Notes: a model not told the origin generated them from the letters alone. Shown: positions 1 through 12,425, counted from the stretch's first letter. The stretch is DNA of 64,000 nt from Morinoia aosen (GCA_030386875.1 CM059568.1:27894120-27958119); one strand, 5' to 3'. Translations and numbers: made by a program.

Positions 1-2071
1 GAGAGCCGGGACGGTGATCTGCGCGCTCGACGGTGGCCACACTCGGACTGGTAACACGGTGCCCTCACCTGCACCGCAGCCAGCACTAACTCCACCGAGT
101 TTCTCGTCTGCTTTAACGCCCGTCCTGTCCTCCTTGAAAGCATCTTAAGATGCCCGCAATACATTACTTCCACCTCTTTGCACTCGGAAGTAAAAGCAAG
201 CCTGAAAGCTACCAACATTCAGCGTCTTAAATTTTTTTTTGGCACACATGGAAGCATGAAATGAATTACCGATTAAATTTTGACCGGAGCATTTATCTTT
301 TTGAGCACACAAAAATTGTAACAAAAATTATCAATAAAAAATTACAGGGAGACCAAAAATCATCTGGTTGGCATTCAAAGCATCCTTCGCAAACGCCATG
401 AATGACTATATGGAGTGTCACTTCTTGAGTGAAGTTCATAAACTTCTGAGTTGACAGATAATTTGCCTCGTGTATTCGAAATGTGATTATTGTTTACTAA
501 GTTCATTGTTATTTTCGCATTTATTTATATGTTACTCGTAACTTTCAGCGTTCACTAATGTTTCAAACTTGTTAATCTGTATTACATTTCTTTCTGTAAA
601 TCTTTACCCGTAGATACAGAAAGCTACAAAAACTCATACCTACGTTCCATCGATGGACTTCAAAATTGAATTTGTTTTTTATACCCGTAATTGTCAAAGG
701 AATTACCAAATTCTGCAAAGATATTCAATATATCTACAAAATTTACGCCGTCTATGACAGTGAAGATACTTCGCAAGAAATTTTTTCAAGCCTTTCTATG
801 CAACTGAAGTCTGACATTTGCATAAAATGATAAATTACTCCAGTTCTCACCTCCGTTTGCCGTGAGCTCTCAACTGAGCTCTCAACTCCTCATCAATAAG
901 TAAGCCATTTGCCGGAGCTCCCATGGCCCGCAGTGAAGAAAGATCGATCCCTGGCGCCCCAGCACCGCAAGGTGAAGGTCCCAGACTTCATTAGCGTACC
1001 CACAGCACTGCGAGTCACTGCGAATAAGTCTTGAGATGCAAGAAACTCAATATCACCGGTCATAAGAACTCGTTATTTTGTTCGGAGTGGGGTTATTTAC
1101 TCGTTATTTTCCCGCTGCGATAGTTAGCGTGTGTTTCTATGGTAAGTCGCTTGATTATGCCAGTGAATACTCGACGGAAATAGCTTCTCTTATCAAGTTT
1201 TCTTTTTTCTGTTCCCTGCTGTGTTATAAACTCGTATCACGTACCATGTCGCCTTCAACAAAATTGAATTGACAATCCCAACGTTCATGGCTATTGCATT
1301 CATATGCTTCGCAGAAATTCTTATTTCTCAATGCCAATATTCTTCATTTGTAACTAAAAATATTGTATAAATTCAATTTATTTGTGAATAATCGAAACTG
1401 ACGTAAAAATCGATGTCGACATCGGCGTAGATTAGCATTGCTAATCGCCATAAGTTTCATTCAGCGTAGTAACGTGCGCGTGAGAGCAAGTCGCCGTAGC
1501 GTCTGAGATGGCGACGGAGGCTGTCGTGAGGCAGCGCAAACGTGCGCCAATTCACTGTCTTGACGTTTTTGCGTTCCCACGGCGTGACGCCAGCGCTGCA
1601 AGGCCCCTGAATTCGGCGCTGAAATGAGAATGAGGGGGCTTGCCCCAACCATGGTGGCGATACATGGTGCTCAGAAAGTCTGGACTAAGCAAAATGTTGT
1701 CAAATTCATTAAACACACGGATAATAAGACGAGAGTGTGAGAGAATGTTATATTACACTGGGTTATAAAAAATATTTTTTGGAAGTTGTCTCCGACTTTT
1801 TAAATGAATCACGGCTATTGTGTACAGGTGAATTAAAAAATAACATCCACTTCCCTCTATAAGGTAAGGTTTTTATGCTAATTTGATTTAGACAAATTTG
1901 AGATTACATTTTTGTGACATTATCAGTCCATTTCCATTAACATTTTTCATCTAAAAATATTTAGGGAAAAAAAATGTTTTTATGCAGAGTGAATTAATTG
2001 TTGCAAGCTTGGATTGAAATAAGATGAATAATAAACATTGATAAAGGGAAGTATATGTTTCATTCTGCAAA
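1..2071. other. unassigned AT-rich DNA, no gene seen
   Basis: Only short, unconvincing reading frames occur here. The stretch around 860-1030 and 1440-1650 is more GC-rich than the rest but contains no recognisable protein, RNA or transposon terminus. It may be unique host intergenic DNA. Confidence 0.5.
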
Positions 2072-3540
2072 TTAGGGGATGAACTTCCGTTTCTTCGAAC
2101 TCCTCGTATGCTCAGCAGCAGAGATATCTCCCTCAAGATTCCAACAGTAACCAGCCATCATGACTGTATCCCAGCGTCCCTGATACCAGATCTCCATCTC
2201 TTCTATGTCCTGATGAAATCTCTCTCCCTGTTCATCACTCACTGATCCCAGATTCTCATGAAACCTATCCTTATACGAGAACAAGTAATGCATTTTGATG
2301 CTTATGTAACATCCAAGTTTTCTGAATGTACTCAGCATATTGGTGACAAGTTCTGCATAGTTCCTGGCCTTGTCATTGCCGAGAAAGTTCTTCACTACCA
2401 GAACAAATGCCTTCCATGATTCTAGTTTCACTTCGTTCATTGAGTTTTAACTCAGGATCTCTGATGAGCGGACGGATTTGAGGACCATCAAAGATGCCAG
2501 CTTTCAACTTCTCAATGGTCAAACCTGGGAAAGCATAGCACTAGTAAGTGAAGCAGGCAATATTCTTGTCTAGAGCTTTGGTGAACTGTTTAATCAAGCC
2601 GAGCACGATGTACAGAGGTGGGAAGAGTATCATGTCTCTGTCTACCAGAGGATTTTTGATGGCGTTCCTTACTCTGCAAGGCACCAATTCTTCCTGAACA
2701 GGCCAGTCCTTCTTTGTGTAATGTTGAGCAGTGTCCCTACTATCCCACGTGCAAAGAAAGTGGGTACTTCGTGAAGCCGGGCTGTTGTCCCAACAAATTT
2801 TCAAGTCAACACAAATAACCCGTTATGCTGATTTTTCCCAGCATATATTTTAAGACTTCGTACTTCTTTTTTAGTGCAGTGGAGTGAGGAAGGGGTACAG
2901 AGGCAAGCTGATTATTATTTTGAAGCAGAACACATTTCAGCGATAGCTTGCTTCTGTCAATTAATAGTCTCCAATCTTTGGGGTCATACTGTGGCACTCT
3001 AAGCTTTTGCAAATGATGAGCAATATCAGTACAGTACACCAAGTCCTTCTCTTCAAAGAAAATTGGAGGAATTCTTGATGTATATTGCGGTGAAAGGTAG
3101 TTCGGGAACTGCAGAGAGGAGTTTTTTGCCTCCAATCTGGATACCAATATCTCAGCAGAAGACTTTGACGAGTAAAGATCGTGAATTAGATAATTTAGCT
3201 CCATTTGGGGAAAGGATATGGAGCATCATTTTTAAGAACCACTTCTTTTTCTTGATCTTCTGGAACACCGGAGGGAGGAATCATTGCTACTGATGTCAGG
3301 AAATGCTCTAGAGACAGGTATTGGAATTTCATCATAATGAGTTACAGGAAGATGTGGGAATTCAAGATCAGGATACTTGAGGCTTCTTCGAGTCTTTCTG
3401 TTGATCCCAGTTACATCAACAACGCAATAATAACACTCAGTGACATGGTTTGACGGCTCCCTCCGAATCATTGGAATTCCAAACTTCAGGCAACTCTTTT
3501 TTGCCTTTGCTCCACTGTCGAAGATACTCGGTGCATGACA
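2072..3540 (-). pseudogene. broken gene of a large arthropod repeat protein family
   Basis: Three or four minus-strand blocks read in order as one decayed protein: about 3540-3232 (REPSNHVTECYYCVVDV, then NRKTRRSLKYPDL), 3204-2806 (WRLLIDRSKLSLKCVLL), 2804-2541 (cysteines plus LFPPLYIVLGLIKQFTKALD) and 2440-2072 (ENLGSVSDEQGERFHQDI, then YQGRWD). I recognise this combination as a very abundant arthropod family of uncharacterised proteins, usually intronless and multicopy, so probably carried by or derived from a mobile element. I do not know its superfamily for certain. At least three frame changes and stops break it, so it is not expected to make a full protein. No flanking inverted repeats were found. 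Confidence 0.6.
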
Positions 3541-3854
3541 TGCTTACCATGTGAGAATGCCCAAGCTTTATCCTGGTTGTCGGGGCGACAATATTTCACC
3601 TATATATCTTCTTAACCCGCACGCATGCATTAGAGAAGACAGACGGTGCTTGGACCATATATTTTACTCGCTGTGAGCGGGGATGGAGCGCTCTCCAGGC
3701 TCCCTCCTTGCCGTAATGAACAGTCTAAATAATCTTAGTCTTTAGCTTCTTAGATAATTTTCTGTTTTTATGTCTTTTCTAGTGCCGCATCCTAGAACCC
3801 AAGAGAAGTAGTTAATTATAAATATGATAGGGTATTTATTTCTAGCAAGTTAGC
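3541..3854. other. unassigned spacer
   Basis: No coding signal or repeat structure was recognised between the broken repeat-family gene and the tandem array. Confidence 0.4.
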
Positions 3855-4053
3855 ATAATCCTGTGTTTCTGATTATCCTAAGCTTCCGATAATTCGGTGG
3901 TTTCCGATAAACCTGTAGTTTTTGATAATCCGGTAATCCTGTGGTTTTCGATAATCCTGTGGTTTTCTATAATCCCGTGGTTTTCAATAATCCCGTGATT
4001 TTCAATAATCCTGAGTTTCCGACAATCCTGAGTTTCTGATAATCCTGAGTTTA
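3855..4053. repeat. short, divergent block of the 17/18-bp TAATCC tandem repeat
   Basis: About eleven units related to GATAATCCTGAGTTTCC. Units near 4000-4050 match the consensus of the large array at 11.4-12.4 kb. Units to the left carry variants such as CCTGTGGTTTTCGATAAT and decay gradually, as expected at the edge of an array. The LINE and PLE lie between this block and the main array, so they may have split one original array. Confidence 0.8.
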
Positions 4054-4489
4054 AACAATTTAAACAATTTATTTACCACAGGTGATACAGAGATAGAATG
4101 TTTCTTAAGTCTAGTACAATGGTCAAATTTGAGTATAGCTACCTGTGGGCCCGAATAAGTTCGGTGACTTCTAGGGCATCCTACCATCAACGTTAGTCTA
4201 TGGAGTACAATAATGTTTAACCGAATTCATTTAAACTAGGGACGCATTAGACTGATCAATGAGATAACTAACTCGATATTAGATACTTCATTTTACAATA
4301 TAGGTCATATGGACTAGATTTAACAGTATATTCGACAAACGATTCAAGAACAGACTGAAGATAGGCGATATTAACCATGGTAAATTACATTATTAGGACC
4401 AGTTATGTAGGGGACAAGATTTGACTTGGTGATCTTACACGACTAGTATTCTGATAGGAAGTGAGACTCAAGATTTATTTTGAATAAAA
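4054..4489. other. unassigned spacer
   Basis: No gene or repeat was recognised between the short tandem array and the 3' end of the Penelope-like element. Confidence 0.4.
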
Positions 4490-4535
4490 TAAAAATAAGA
4501 ACCAACGTAATAGAGAACATTTAATGAGGCAAACG

Positions 4536-4564
4536 TTTCGGAATACAAGTTATTCCATCATCAG
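4536..4564 (-). ncRNA. hammerhead ribozyme-like core in PLE terminal region
   Basis: Minus strand reads CTGATGA, then an 18-nt segment with a perfect six-pair stem (GGAATA with TATTCC, loop ACTTG), then GAAA. That is the conserved two-box core of a hammerhead with stem II between the boxes. Hammerheads are known in the terminal repeats of Penelope-like elements. I could not identify stem III and the cleavage triplet with confidence, so self-cleavage is inference. Confidence 0.55.
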
Positions 4565-4765
4565 TGCTGGAAGGAATAAAACGTAATTTCAGTAATACAT
4601 GAGACGGATAAGGTTTGAATAAAAATACCAAGCAAAAATGCAAAAAATAAAAGTAAATTATTTTTCTAACGACTAGAATACCAAACTTAAGCGTTTAGGC
4701 AATATACACAGTACATACAGGCATACATAACTATACACACCCAACATTCTCGTACACCTACACAT

Positions 4766-4767
<2 letters not shown>

Positions 4768-4811
<44 letters not shown>

Positions 4812-4882
4812 GCACACACACACACACACACATACACACATATACACGCACGCACTACATGCACACACACACACCATGCATA
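4768..4882. repeat. microsatellite (TA)n followed by (CA)n
   Basis: About 21 TA dinucleotides followed by a CA-rich run with interruptions, in the 3' region of PLE copy 1. The apparent minus-strand reading frame across it is an artefact of the repeat. Confidence 0.95.
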
Positions 4883-4899
4883 CCTCAGCATACCGCAAG

Positions 4900-6810
4900 T
4901 TAGAAAGTAGGGGCTACAAATAATTTTGTCGCGCTGAAATCGTTATTAAGTGCAGGTTTATTTGTAAATATATAAAGGGATTCTAGAATACGGAGGTCTT
5001 GTTCATTAAATGCTTTGCATAGAATAGAAAAATTAGACATTTTGAAAGGATGATTCGAACTATTGCAATGTTTTCTAATGGCGGACTGAGAAGGAAAAGC
5101 AAATGGGCGGCCAGTAATATGAGAAAAACCTGAATGTTGGCTGTGACGGATAAATAGTTGGAGGGTAGTGCTTCCAACGTACGATTGCTGGCAGCAATCA
5201 CAAACATACACATATACACAGCAACTTTCCAGGCACTCATCCTGTCGCTCTTTCCTTTTAAAAAAAGACGATATCTTAAAATTATTCTTATAATAAACAT
5301 GAACGTCAACCGCTGTAAAGAAGGTTCGCACAAGGACTAAAAACTCTCTTTGAAATTCACTGTTCAGGTAACCTAGGAATGGAAGGCCAATAAATATTTT
5401 CTGTTTCGGTGCGGTCAAGGTTACAGGAGGGGGGAGAAAATTTATTATCTAGAAATTTTCTGACTATTTGATTAACAAAATATTTTGGATAATTATTACG
5501 CATAAACATTTTTTGCAGATATTCTAATTCATTGTGAAATATTTTATACGTGCTCGAGATGCGATAGGCCCTATGTAATAAAGTTTTCACACACGATTTA
5601 ATATAACCTCTGTAGACACATCTAAAATAATTTGTACAAAGACCGGTAAATGCAGGCTTTCTATAAACTGAAGAAATAAACTTAGTGTCAGACTTCCTTA
5701 TCAGGACATCTAAATAAGGTATTTCACCATTCTGTTCACATTCCATTGTAAATTTAATGTTGGGGTGAACGGCATTAACATACTCATAAAATTTATTAGC
5801 TTGATCTCGGGACCTAAACAATAGAAAGGTATGATCCAAGTAACGTCTGTAGAAAACGGGTTTATGTTCAGTCGAGCAAGAGTCCAGAAAATTTGTTTCT
5901 AAATGGGCCAAAAACATATTAGCAATGACAGGAGACAGGTTAGAGCCCATGGCTAGTCCATCTAGTTGTTGATATATTACCTTATTGAATACAAAATAAG
6001 AATCTTTAAGAGAAATTTCCAAAAAACGCTTGAATTGCTGTCGGTCATAATTCATAAAATGGCTAGTGTTTATAAAATCTTATCCAGCAAAACATTGATA
6101 GATTCCATCAAAGGTACATTTGTGTACAAAGATTCAACATCAAAGCTACACATGAAAAGATCATTTGTATTGTCGATACAGGATAGTTCACGAAGGAAAT
6201 GACTAGAGTTTTCCACAGTATGAGGACTAGTACTAAATGGAGTTAGAACGGGGACCAAATTTGCACTAAGCCTGGAGTTCGGCGTACTGTACGCAAAGAG
6301 AATAGGTCTCATGGGTACGTCAGGCTTATGTACCTTAGGTAATCCATACAACACTCCCAGTCTAGATCCACTAGCACGGCTGGACTTATAAAATTCATCT
6401 GATAAAATTCCAGCGTCCTCATCCTTTTTAAGCCTATAGTTTATTTTATTTTCTAGCTTTACAATAAGAGTCTTTGGATCTGTGGTAACTTTGCAAAACT
6501 TATCCGGATCAGTCAATAGCCTTTCAACTTTGGAAATATACTCATGCTTATCGAGTAGAACAACACCATTGCCTTTATCCGGTTTTGTGACATGAAGACT
6601 AGAATCGGAGCATAATTTCTTAAGGGTAAAAAATCTTTACGACTAAACAAAGCACATTGATTATTAATGCCATCAAATTTATTGTAAAATTTGTGAGCTA
6701 GGGTTTTCAATTTGTTTCTAAAAACAACCCTGGCATTATCAATGGCAAGGTTAATTTCTAATTCAGAAAACCTGTCATATATGCGTTCAAAATATGCGTT
6801 AACATATTTG
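4900..6810 (-). pseudogene. Penelope-type reverse transcriptase plus GIY-YIG endonuclease, broken
   Basis: The N-terminal part (6810-6513) reads to KDFLPLRNY and then shifts frame. 6516-6070 contains GLPKVHKPDVPMRPI and TVENSSHFLREL. 6055-5357 contains LDGLAMGSNLSPVIANMFLAHL (palm region) and YRRYLDHTFLLF. 5418-4900 carries the C-terminal GIY-YIG nuclease, with CDCCQQSYVGST as its GIY-YIG start and LRILESLYIF near its end. The active-site YVDD expected in PLE RTs reads YLDH here, replacing the second catalytic aspartate. With at least three frame breaks and an altered catalytic site, this copy is dead. Confidence 0.85.
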
Positions 6811-9738
6811 AATACCTTATAAGAATTACTTTCATGGATCTCCGCCGGTAATGAGTTCCAGGTTTTAGTTCCAACAAAGAGGATACTGTGTTGTGACCGG
6901 GCCTTTGAATAATAAGGAAGCATAAATGTATTTCTATTTCGAGTTAAATGGTCGTGATGACCAGTTTGTACAGTTAATAATTGTTTTAGGCTATTGTCGC
7001 CATCATTTGTTAATGTTTTGTAAATGAAATTGCAAATGGAGATTTTGTAGAGATCCGAAAGCTTTAGTATTCGTAAATTTTTGAATGAATCATTTGTGTG
7101 AGCATTATATTCTAGATTCTTTACCGCTCTGATGGCTCTTTTTTGCAGAGTAAAAATTACATTGGTTTTATTTTTATCAGTTCCGTGCCATGCTTCTATT
7201 CCGTATTGCAAGTATGATGAAATGAGCGTTCGGTAGAGCATTTGTAAGGCTGTTTCAGGCAGGAAATTTTTAACTTCATTTAGGATTCCGATAGATTTTG
7301 ATAATTTAGAACTAATATGAGCGATGTGCTCTTTGAAGGTTAAATGTTTGTCTATTATGATACCCAGGAATTTACTCGAGTTGGTTTCTTCGATTTCACC
7401 TTCGCCAATTTTAATGCGTGGGAGAGATATATTTTTCTTGTATGAGAATCTAATATATTTTGTTTTATCGATATTAAGGCTTATTTTATTAGCTTTAAGC
7501 CACAATGAAACCTTACGAAGTTCATTATTTATACTCTCCGAAATCCTAGCGGGATTTTGGTTCTGAAGGACCGCAGAAAGGGTACTGTCATCGGCAAAAA
7601 GTATGAATTTGAAAAATGATGTAGAATTAATAACATCATTGATAAAAATCAGAAATAGGAGAGGCCCAAGGACAGATCCTTGCGGAACTCCATGGCTAAT
7701 TGTCTGTGGGTCTGATTTTGCGTCGTCAATGACAACGTATTGCCTTCGATTCGCTAGGTATGATCTGAACCAATCATGGGCAGCCCCTCGAATGCCATAA
7801 CAGTGTAGTTTCGAGAGTAATATGTTATGGTCCACACAATCGAATGCTTTTCGAAAGTCAAGAAACACGGAAAAAACAAGCTTTTCTTCATCTATATTAG
7901 AATAAAGGTATTGTTAATGATATAATACAGCTTGTGTCGTAGATTTTTTAGAACAAAAACCGTATTGTTTGTCGTAGAGGAAAGATTTTTGTTCAAAATA
8001 CGAATATACTTTTTTATACGCAATTTTCTCGAATATTTTGCTAATAATTGGTAGTACAGAGATAGGTCTATAATTATTAATGCAATTTTCATCACAATTT
8101 TTAAAAATAGGGGTCACTCTGGCAATTTTGAGAGAGTTGGGGAAGATACCTTGAGAAAGGGATTGGTTGATAATATTAGATATTTACGGTGCTATTATAT
8201 CAGCTATAACCTTAAGAACTATAGCCGAAAATTTTTTAAATCCACTTGCTTTATTTTTCAAGTTGTTTATGCACGTAATCACATCGGAGGGATTAGTTGG
8301 CGTGAAAAAGAAAGAGTTAGGTTCACGGACATGGTCCATGTATTGCAAGTAGTAGTTCCTATGTTTACAAAAAAGTTGTTAAACACTGTTGCAATATCTT
8401 TTTTCTCGCGGCATTTTACAATTTCGTGAACGACGGACTCAATTGTTTTTGTAGTATTATTATTCGGTTTATAGCATGAATTAAGCAGGTGCCAAGTTTT
8501 TTGAGTATTAGTTTTGTATTCAGTAAATTTGTGCGTAAAGTAGTTTTGTTTTGATGTTCGTATTTGATTTGTCACATGATTCCTGAATCTGTTATACGTT
8601 ACTTTAGATATTCGCCCTTCGTATAGTAAGGCTAGGTACGCTTGACGTTTCTTTATATTGATCACGATATCTTCAGTAATCCAGGGCTTTTGTCTATTTT
8701 TCGGCGTAATTGTGCGGGTGATTATCGGACAACACTGGTTATATGCGGTCGTTATAATTTCAGTTAAATTTAGTATTGCTTCATCAATGTTAATCGCATT
8801 ATTGTCCAGTTCATAGATGTCTAATGATGGCATTAATTCTTATAGAACAGTTCGCAATGTTCCCAAGTTATATTCGTTTACACAACGATTTGAATAAGTA
8901 TCAGCCTGTGGGCTGGTACAAGGACTGTAGACGTTTTTCTTGATGAGAAACACCGGGAAATGGTCAGATAAGTCAGAAATTATTATTCCGGTAAAAAAAT
9001 CAGTCGGATCTAACATAAAAATATTATCGAGTAACGTAGCCGATTCTAATGCAACACGTGTAGGTTTCGTGATGATTGGAAGGAAGGAGTTAGACTGAAA
9101 AACATTTTGAAGTTTGAGATTTGCTCACAGCTATCATATTGTAGAAGATCGTAGTTGAAATCCCCGCAGATTTTTATGTCATTATATAGAGACTTGTTGA
9201 ACTGAGATATTATGCTTTGAAGCTCGTTCAGGAAAGAGACGTTACAAGTTGTTGGGGGCCTACATACTGTCCCAAGTATAATCCGTTTACCATTTTTGGT
9301 TAGTTCTATAAATAAAGTCTCAATATATTCACGATTCGTAGTTGCACTTAAAATGATTTTTGAAGATATCTGTTCAGATATGTACGTACTGATGCTACCA
9401 CCACGTTTCTTACTACGGAGTGAATGATGGCTATAATAGTTTTGAATTTAAATCAGGTCTTTAGATGAGTCATCTAGCTAACTTTCGGTGAAACTGAGAA
9501 CATCAAAATTACTGTTCAGCGCAGTAATAGCACAAAATATTTCATCTATTTTCGGATAAATGGATCTACAGTTCCAACATAATAGAGAAAAATCGTTACA
9601 AGTTTTTCTCATCGATTCATTGAATTTTGTAATATTTAGGTATTTACAGTTTCCAGTTTCATTTAGGTTTGGGTGCAGTCTATTCAAATGATTGAGATCT
9701 GGATCAGTATTATCGAATATATCAACATGGTCAGTCAT
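6810..9738 (-). pseudogene. LINE ORF2: APE endonuclease and reverse transcriptase, frameshifted
   Basis: The N-terminus (9738-9478) carries the start of an apurinic endonuclease-like domain (SLLCWNCRSIYPKIDEI). The middle of the endonuclease (about 9480-8840) is frameshifted. 8833-8279 is the linker with PKNRQKPWITEDI. 8117-7914 holds NYRPISVLPIISKIFEK. 7868-6810 holds the RT core: FLDFRKAFDCVDH, HGVPQGSVLGPLLFLIFIND and the catalytic FADDST, followed by a thumb and C-terminal region ending near TWNSLPAEI. The catalytic FADD is intact, but frameshifts make the whole ORF non-functional. The final open frame continues past the LINE end into PLE sequence. Confidence 0.85.
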
Positions 9739-10289
9739 TAAAATTAAGAAACAGTAAGTAAAATGTGATGTAAAATAAAAAAATGATACAAACTACAGGA
9801 TCAAGGTAAAAATAATTACATTCTTACTCATAATTAGATTTAAAAAAAAGAGAAACTAAAACACACAGAGATTATAATTTGTCTAAATTATCTAAAATCT
9901 AGTATGTCCATGAGCAGGAACATTAGGGATCATAAATGGCAAATAATGTAGTTACAAGGCTGTCATACCAGTGGTATCCGCATATAACACATAAGATGTA
10001 GCAAAGGACGAAATGGATTTAAATCGAAGTGACAGCGAAGTTATTTATGTAGTATAAAAATCTTGAGTATCTAAATTATTTTCAGATTTAGAAACATATG
10101 TAGTTAACACATAGGTTAAGTCTGAGCAGCAAGTTCCGTATGAGCATTCGATGGAAATTAGAAAAAAGGAAGAGAGAAAGAAATTAAAAACAATTTAGTA
10201 AGCAGCAAAACAAGGCTGCAAGATCGACGTGGATGTCTTGAAGAGGCAAAGGCAATTCTATCAAAAAAATAAGAGAAAATATGGGGAGA
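9739..10289 (-). other. LINE inter-ORF region
   Basis: AT-rich sequence between the two LINE ORFs. No open frame or structured repeat was seen; it is longer than is typical, so part may be decayed coding sequence. Confidence 0.4.
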
Positions 10290-11135
10290 GAGATCAAAAT
10301 GATATTAAATCCAGTACTTCAGGCCATAAAAAATATAAATCACGCATAGTTTCTTCTGAGGACTCGCCGACATGTTGCAGCAGGTATTTGTCAAGTTCTT
10401 CAGGCGTGTTGATCGTTAGAGGTCTTGGAGTTGCTTGTCCAGGTGTCTTCGGAGAGAAGACGTTGATATTGCCATTCAAATTTCTTGCGAGTCCTATTTG
10501 TTCCGGAAATTTTCGCTTGACCAATCTCAGTGTGTACATTATGCTTGCTTGCGAAGGTATTAAATATTCATTGACGTAGAATTTCGGTTTAGTTACTCGG
10601 CAGGCTGTCAAAACTTCTTGCTTCTTTTCGTATTGTCGGAGCTCAAAAGTAATGTTTCTTCTATCGACGTTTCCAGGTGGAGGTTTTTTCTCAACCTATT
10701 CGCTGTAGTGATGTCAGAGTTACTTAGGTTGATGCTGATTTGGTCCTTCAGGAGCTGGCTAACAGTTTCTACGCAATTTTCTTCAGTACGTGATTGCGGT
10801 AGTTCCCTTGAAATGACCAGAGTGCGTTTTTTTTTGTTTTCCAACTCTTCGCGTTCTTCTTTTCTTTCGAGTCGCTCTAGACGAGAGACTATGCTATCTA
10901 TCTTCTTATTTTGCTAGTCTATAGTTGCCTTTTGATTTGATTCTTTCTTCGCTAGTGTTTCAATCATCGTTTTCAAGGCACTAATTTCGCTTTGAAATTT
11001 TTTCATTGCTGAGTTGAAGTGATCAATTAGGATGGAAACTACTTGCTTACTCTATTTTGACAGGCTTCGTACGTCTGGATAGTCAAGCTCCAGCGTACCC
11101 TCACTGTTGTTTTTGCTCGGGCTTCTTGTCGCCAT
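10290..11135 (-). pseudogene. LINE ORF1 (gag-like, coiled coil), broken
   Basis: Begins at an ATG at 11135 (MATRSPSKNNSEGTLEL). It continues through a short coiled-coil-like stretch (LERLERKEEREELE) containing one in-frame stop, then a nucleic-acid-binding-like region (10844-10608; ISRELPQSRTEENCVE). A frameshift near 10.6 kb leads into RVTKPKFYVNEYLIPSQA (10611-10294). The order and the ISRxLPxSxTEEN signature fit LINE ORF1 proteins with a coiled coil followed by an RRM/CTD-like domain. It would act as an RNA chaperone for the element RNA. No zinc-knuckle cysteines were seen. Confidence 0.7.
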
Positions 11136-11364
11136 CTTGTAAGAAGGGAGACACTCGCAAAAAAAGCAAGGGTTGAGTGCTTGTTTTGAGGGAATTTCAT
11201 ACTTTTTGTTCGATTTTTTGGATTTTGGTTAAATGAAATTTATTCTTGGACCCTCATGGTTTGAGTGGGCACTCTTTTTTGGTTAGAAATGCATGATTAT
11301 TAACCAATTGGGCACTTTGTTCCGGAGCAAAGACACAGAACGTCCTCGCTGCCTCACTGCACTC

Positions 11365-12425
11365 ATTGCACTGATAATCCTGAGTTTCTGATATCCACTC
11401 ACAGTTTCTGATAATCCTGAGTTTCTGATATCCACTCACAGTTTCTGATAATCCTAAGTTTTCAATAATCCATCGTTTCCGATAATCTTGAGTTTCTGAT
11501 AATCCTGAGTTTCAAAATAATCCTAAGTTTTCGATAATCCTGAGTTTCCGACAATCCTGAGTTTCTGATAATCCTGAGTTTCAAAATAATCCTAAGTTTT
11601 CGATAATCCTAAGTTTTCAATAATCCATCGTTTCCGATAACCTTGAGTTTCTGATAATTATCCTGAGTTTCAAAATAATCCTAAGTTTTCGATAATCCTG
11701 AGTTTCCGATAATCCTAAGTTTTCTATAACCCTGAGTTTCCGATAATCCTGAGTTTCCGATAATCCTGAGTTTCCGATTATCTTTAGTTTCAAAATAACC
11801 CTGAGCTTCCGATAATCCTGACTTTCCACTAATCCTGAGTTTCAAAGTAATCCTGAGTTTCCGATAATCCTGAGTTTTCGAAAATCCTGAGTTTCAAAAT
11901 AATCCTGAGTTTCAAAATAATCCTGAGTCTCCGATAATCCTGAGTTTCCGATAATCCTGAGTTTCCGATAATCCTGAGTTTCAAAATAATCCTGAGTTTC
12001 AAAATAATCCTGAGTCTCCGATAATCCTGAGTTTCCGATAATCCTGAGTTTCAAAATAATCCTGAGTTCTCGATAATCCTGAGTTTCAAAATAATCCTGA
12101 GTTTCCACTAATCCTGAGTTCCAAAATACTCTTGAGTTTCCGATAATCCTGAGTTTCCGAAAATCCTGAGTTTCAAAATAATCCTGAGTTTCCGATAATC
12201 CTGTTTCAAAATAATCCTGAGTTTCCGAAAATCCTGAGTTTCAAAATAATCCTGAGTTTCCGATAATCCTGTGTTTCAAAATAATCCTGAGTTTCCGATA
12301 ATTCTGAGTTTCAAAATAATCCTGAGTTTCCGATAACCATGAGTTTCCGATAATCTTACCTTTCTGATAAACCTGAGTTTCCGATAATCCTGAGATTTCG
12401 ATAGTCTTGAGTTTCCGATAGTTTT
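11365..12425. repeat. 17/18-bp tandem array rich in TAATCC
   Basis: About 1.06 kb of head-to-tail units of two interleaved types, GATAATCCTGAGTTTCC (17 bp) and AATAATCCTGAGTTTCAA (18 bp). A higher-order alternation of the two types is visible, for example around 11880-12080. The left edge contains a variant duplicated unit including ATCCACTCACAGTTTCTG. The apparent minus-strand ORFs across the array are products of the repeat. Confidence 0.95.

Larger units (their letters stand above)
4490..6810 (-). mobile_element. Penelope-like retroelement (PLE copy 1), 5' truncated
   Basis: Minus-strand element with a Penelope-type reverse transcriptase (6810-5357), a GIY-YIG endonuclease (5418-4900), a microsatellite in the 3' region and a terminal segment containing a hammerhead-like core at 4536-4564. 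The RT-then-C-terminal-GIY-YIG order is diagnostic of endonuclease-bearing PLEs. The upstream end runs straight into the 3' end of a LINE at about 6770-6830 with no terminal repeat visible there, so this copy looks 5' truncated. Boundaries are approximate. Confidence 0.85.
6810..11180 (-). mobile_element. near full-length APE-type LINE (CR1/Jockey group), broken
   Basis: A minus-strand non-LTR retrotransposon with ORF1 (11135 to about 10290) and ORF2 (9738 to about 6810), in the usual two-ORF order. No poly(A) or microsatellite tail separates its 3' end from the PLE, which begins directly at about 6.8 kb in the same orientation. The RT features place it in the broad CR1/Jockey group; the exact clade cannot be settled by eye. 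Confidence 0.85.

Noticed and set aside
4673..4891. 72-residue minus-strand frame with repeated IY
   Set aside because: It is translated TA/CA microsatellite, not a gene.
11254..12108. Several minus-strand frames with repeated SETQDY/RKLRII
   Set aside because: They are translations of the 17/18-bp tandem array.
11365..12425. CRISPR-like array
   Set aside because: Units are contiguous and degenerate with no unique spacers; the window is eukaryotic.
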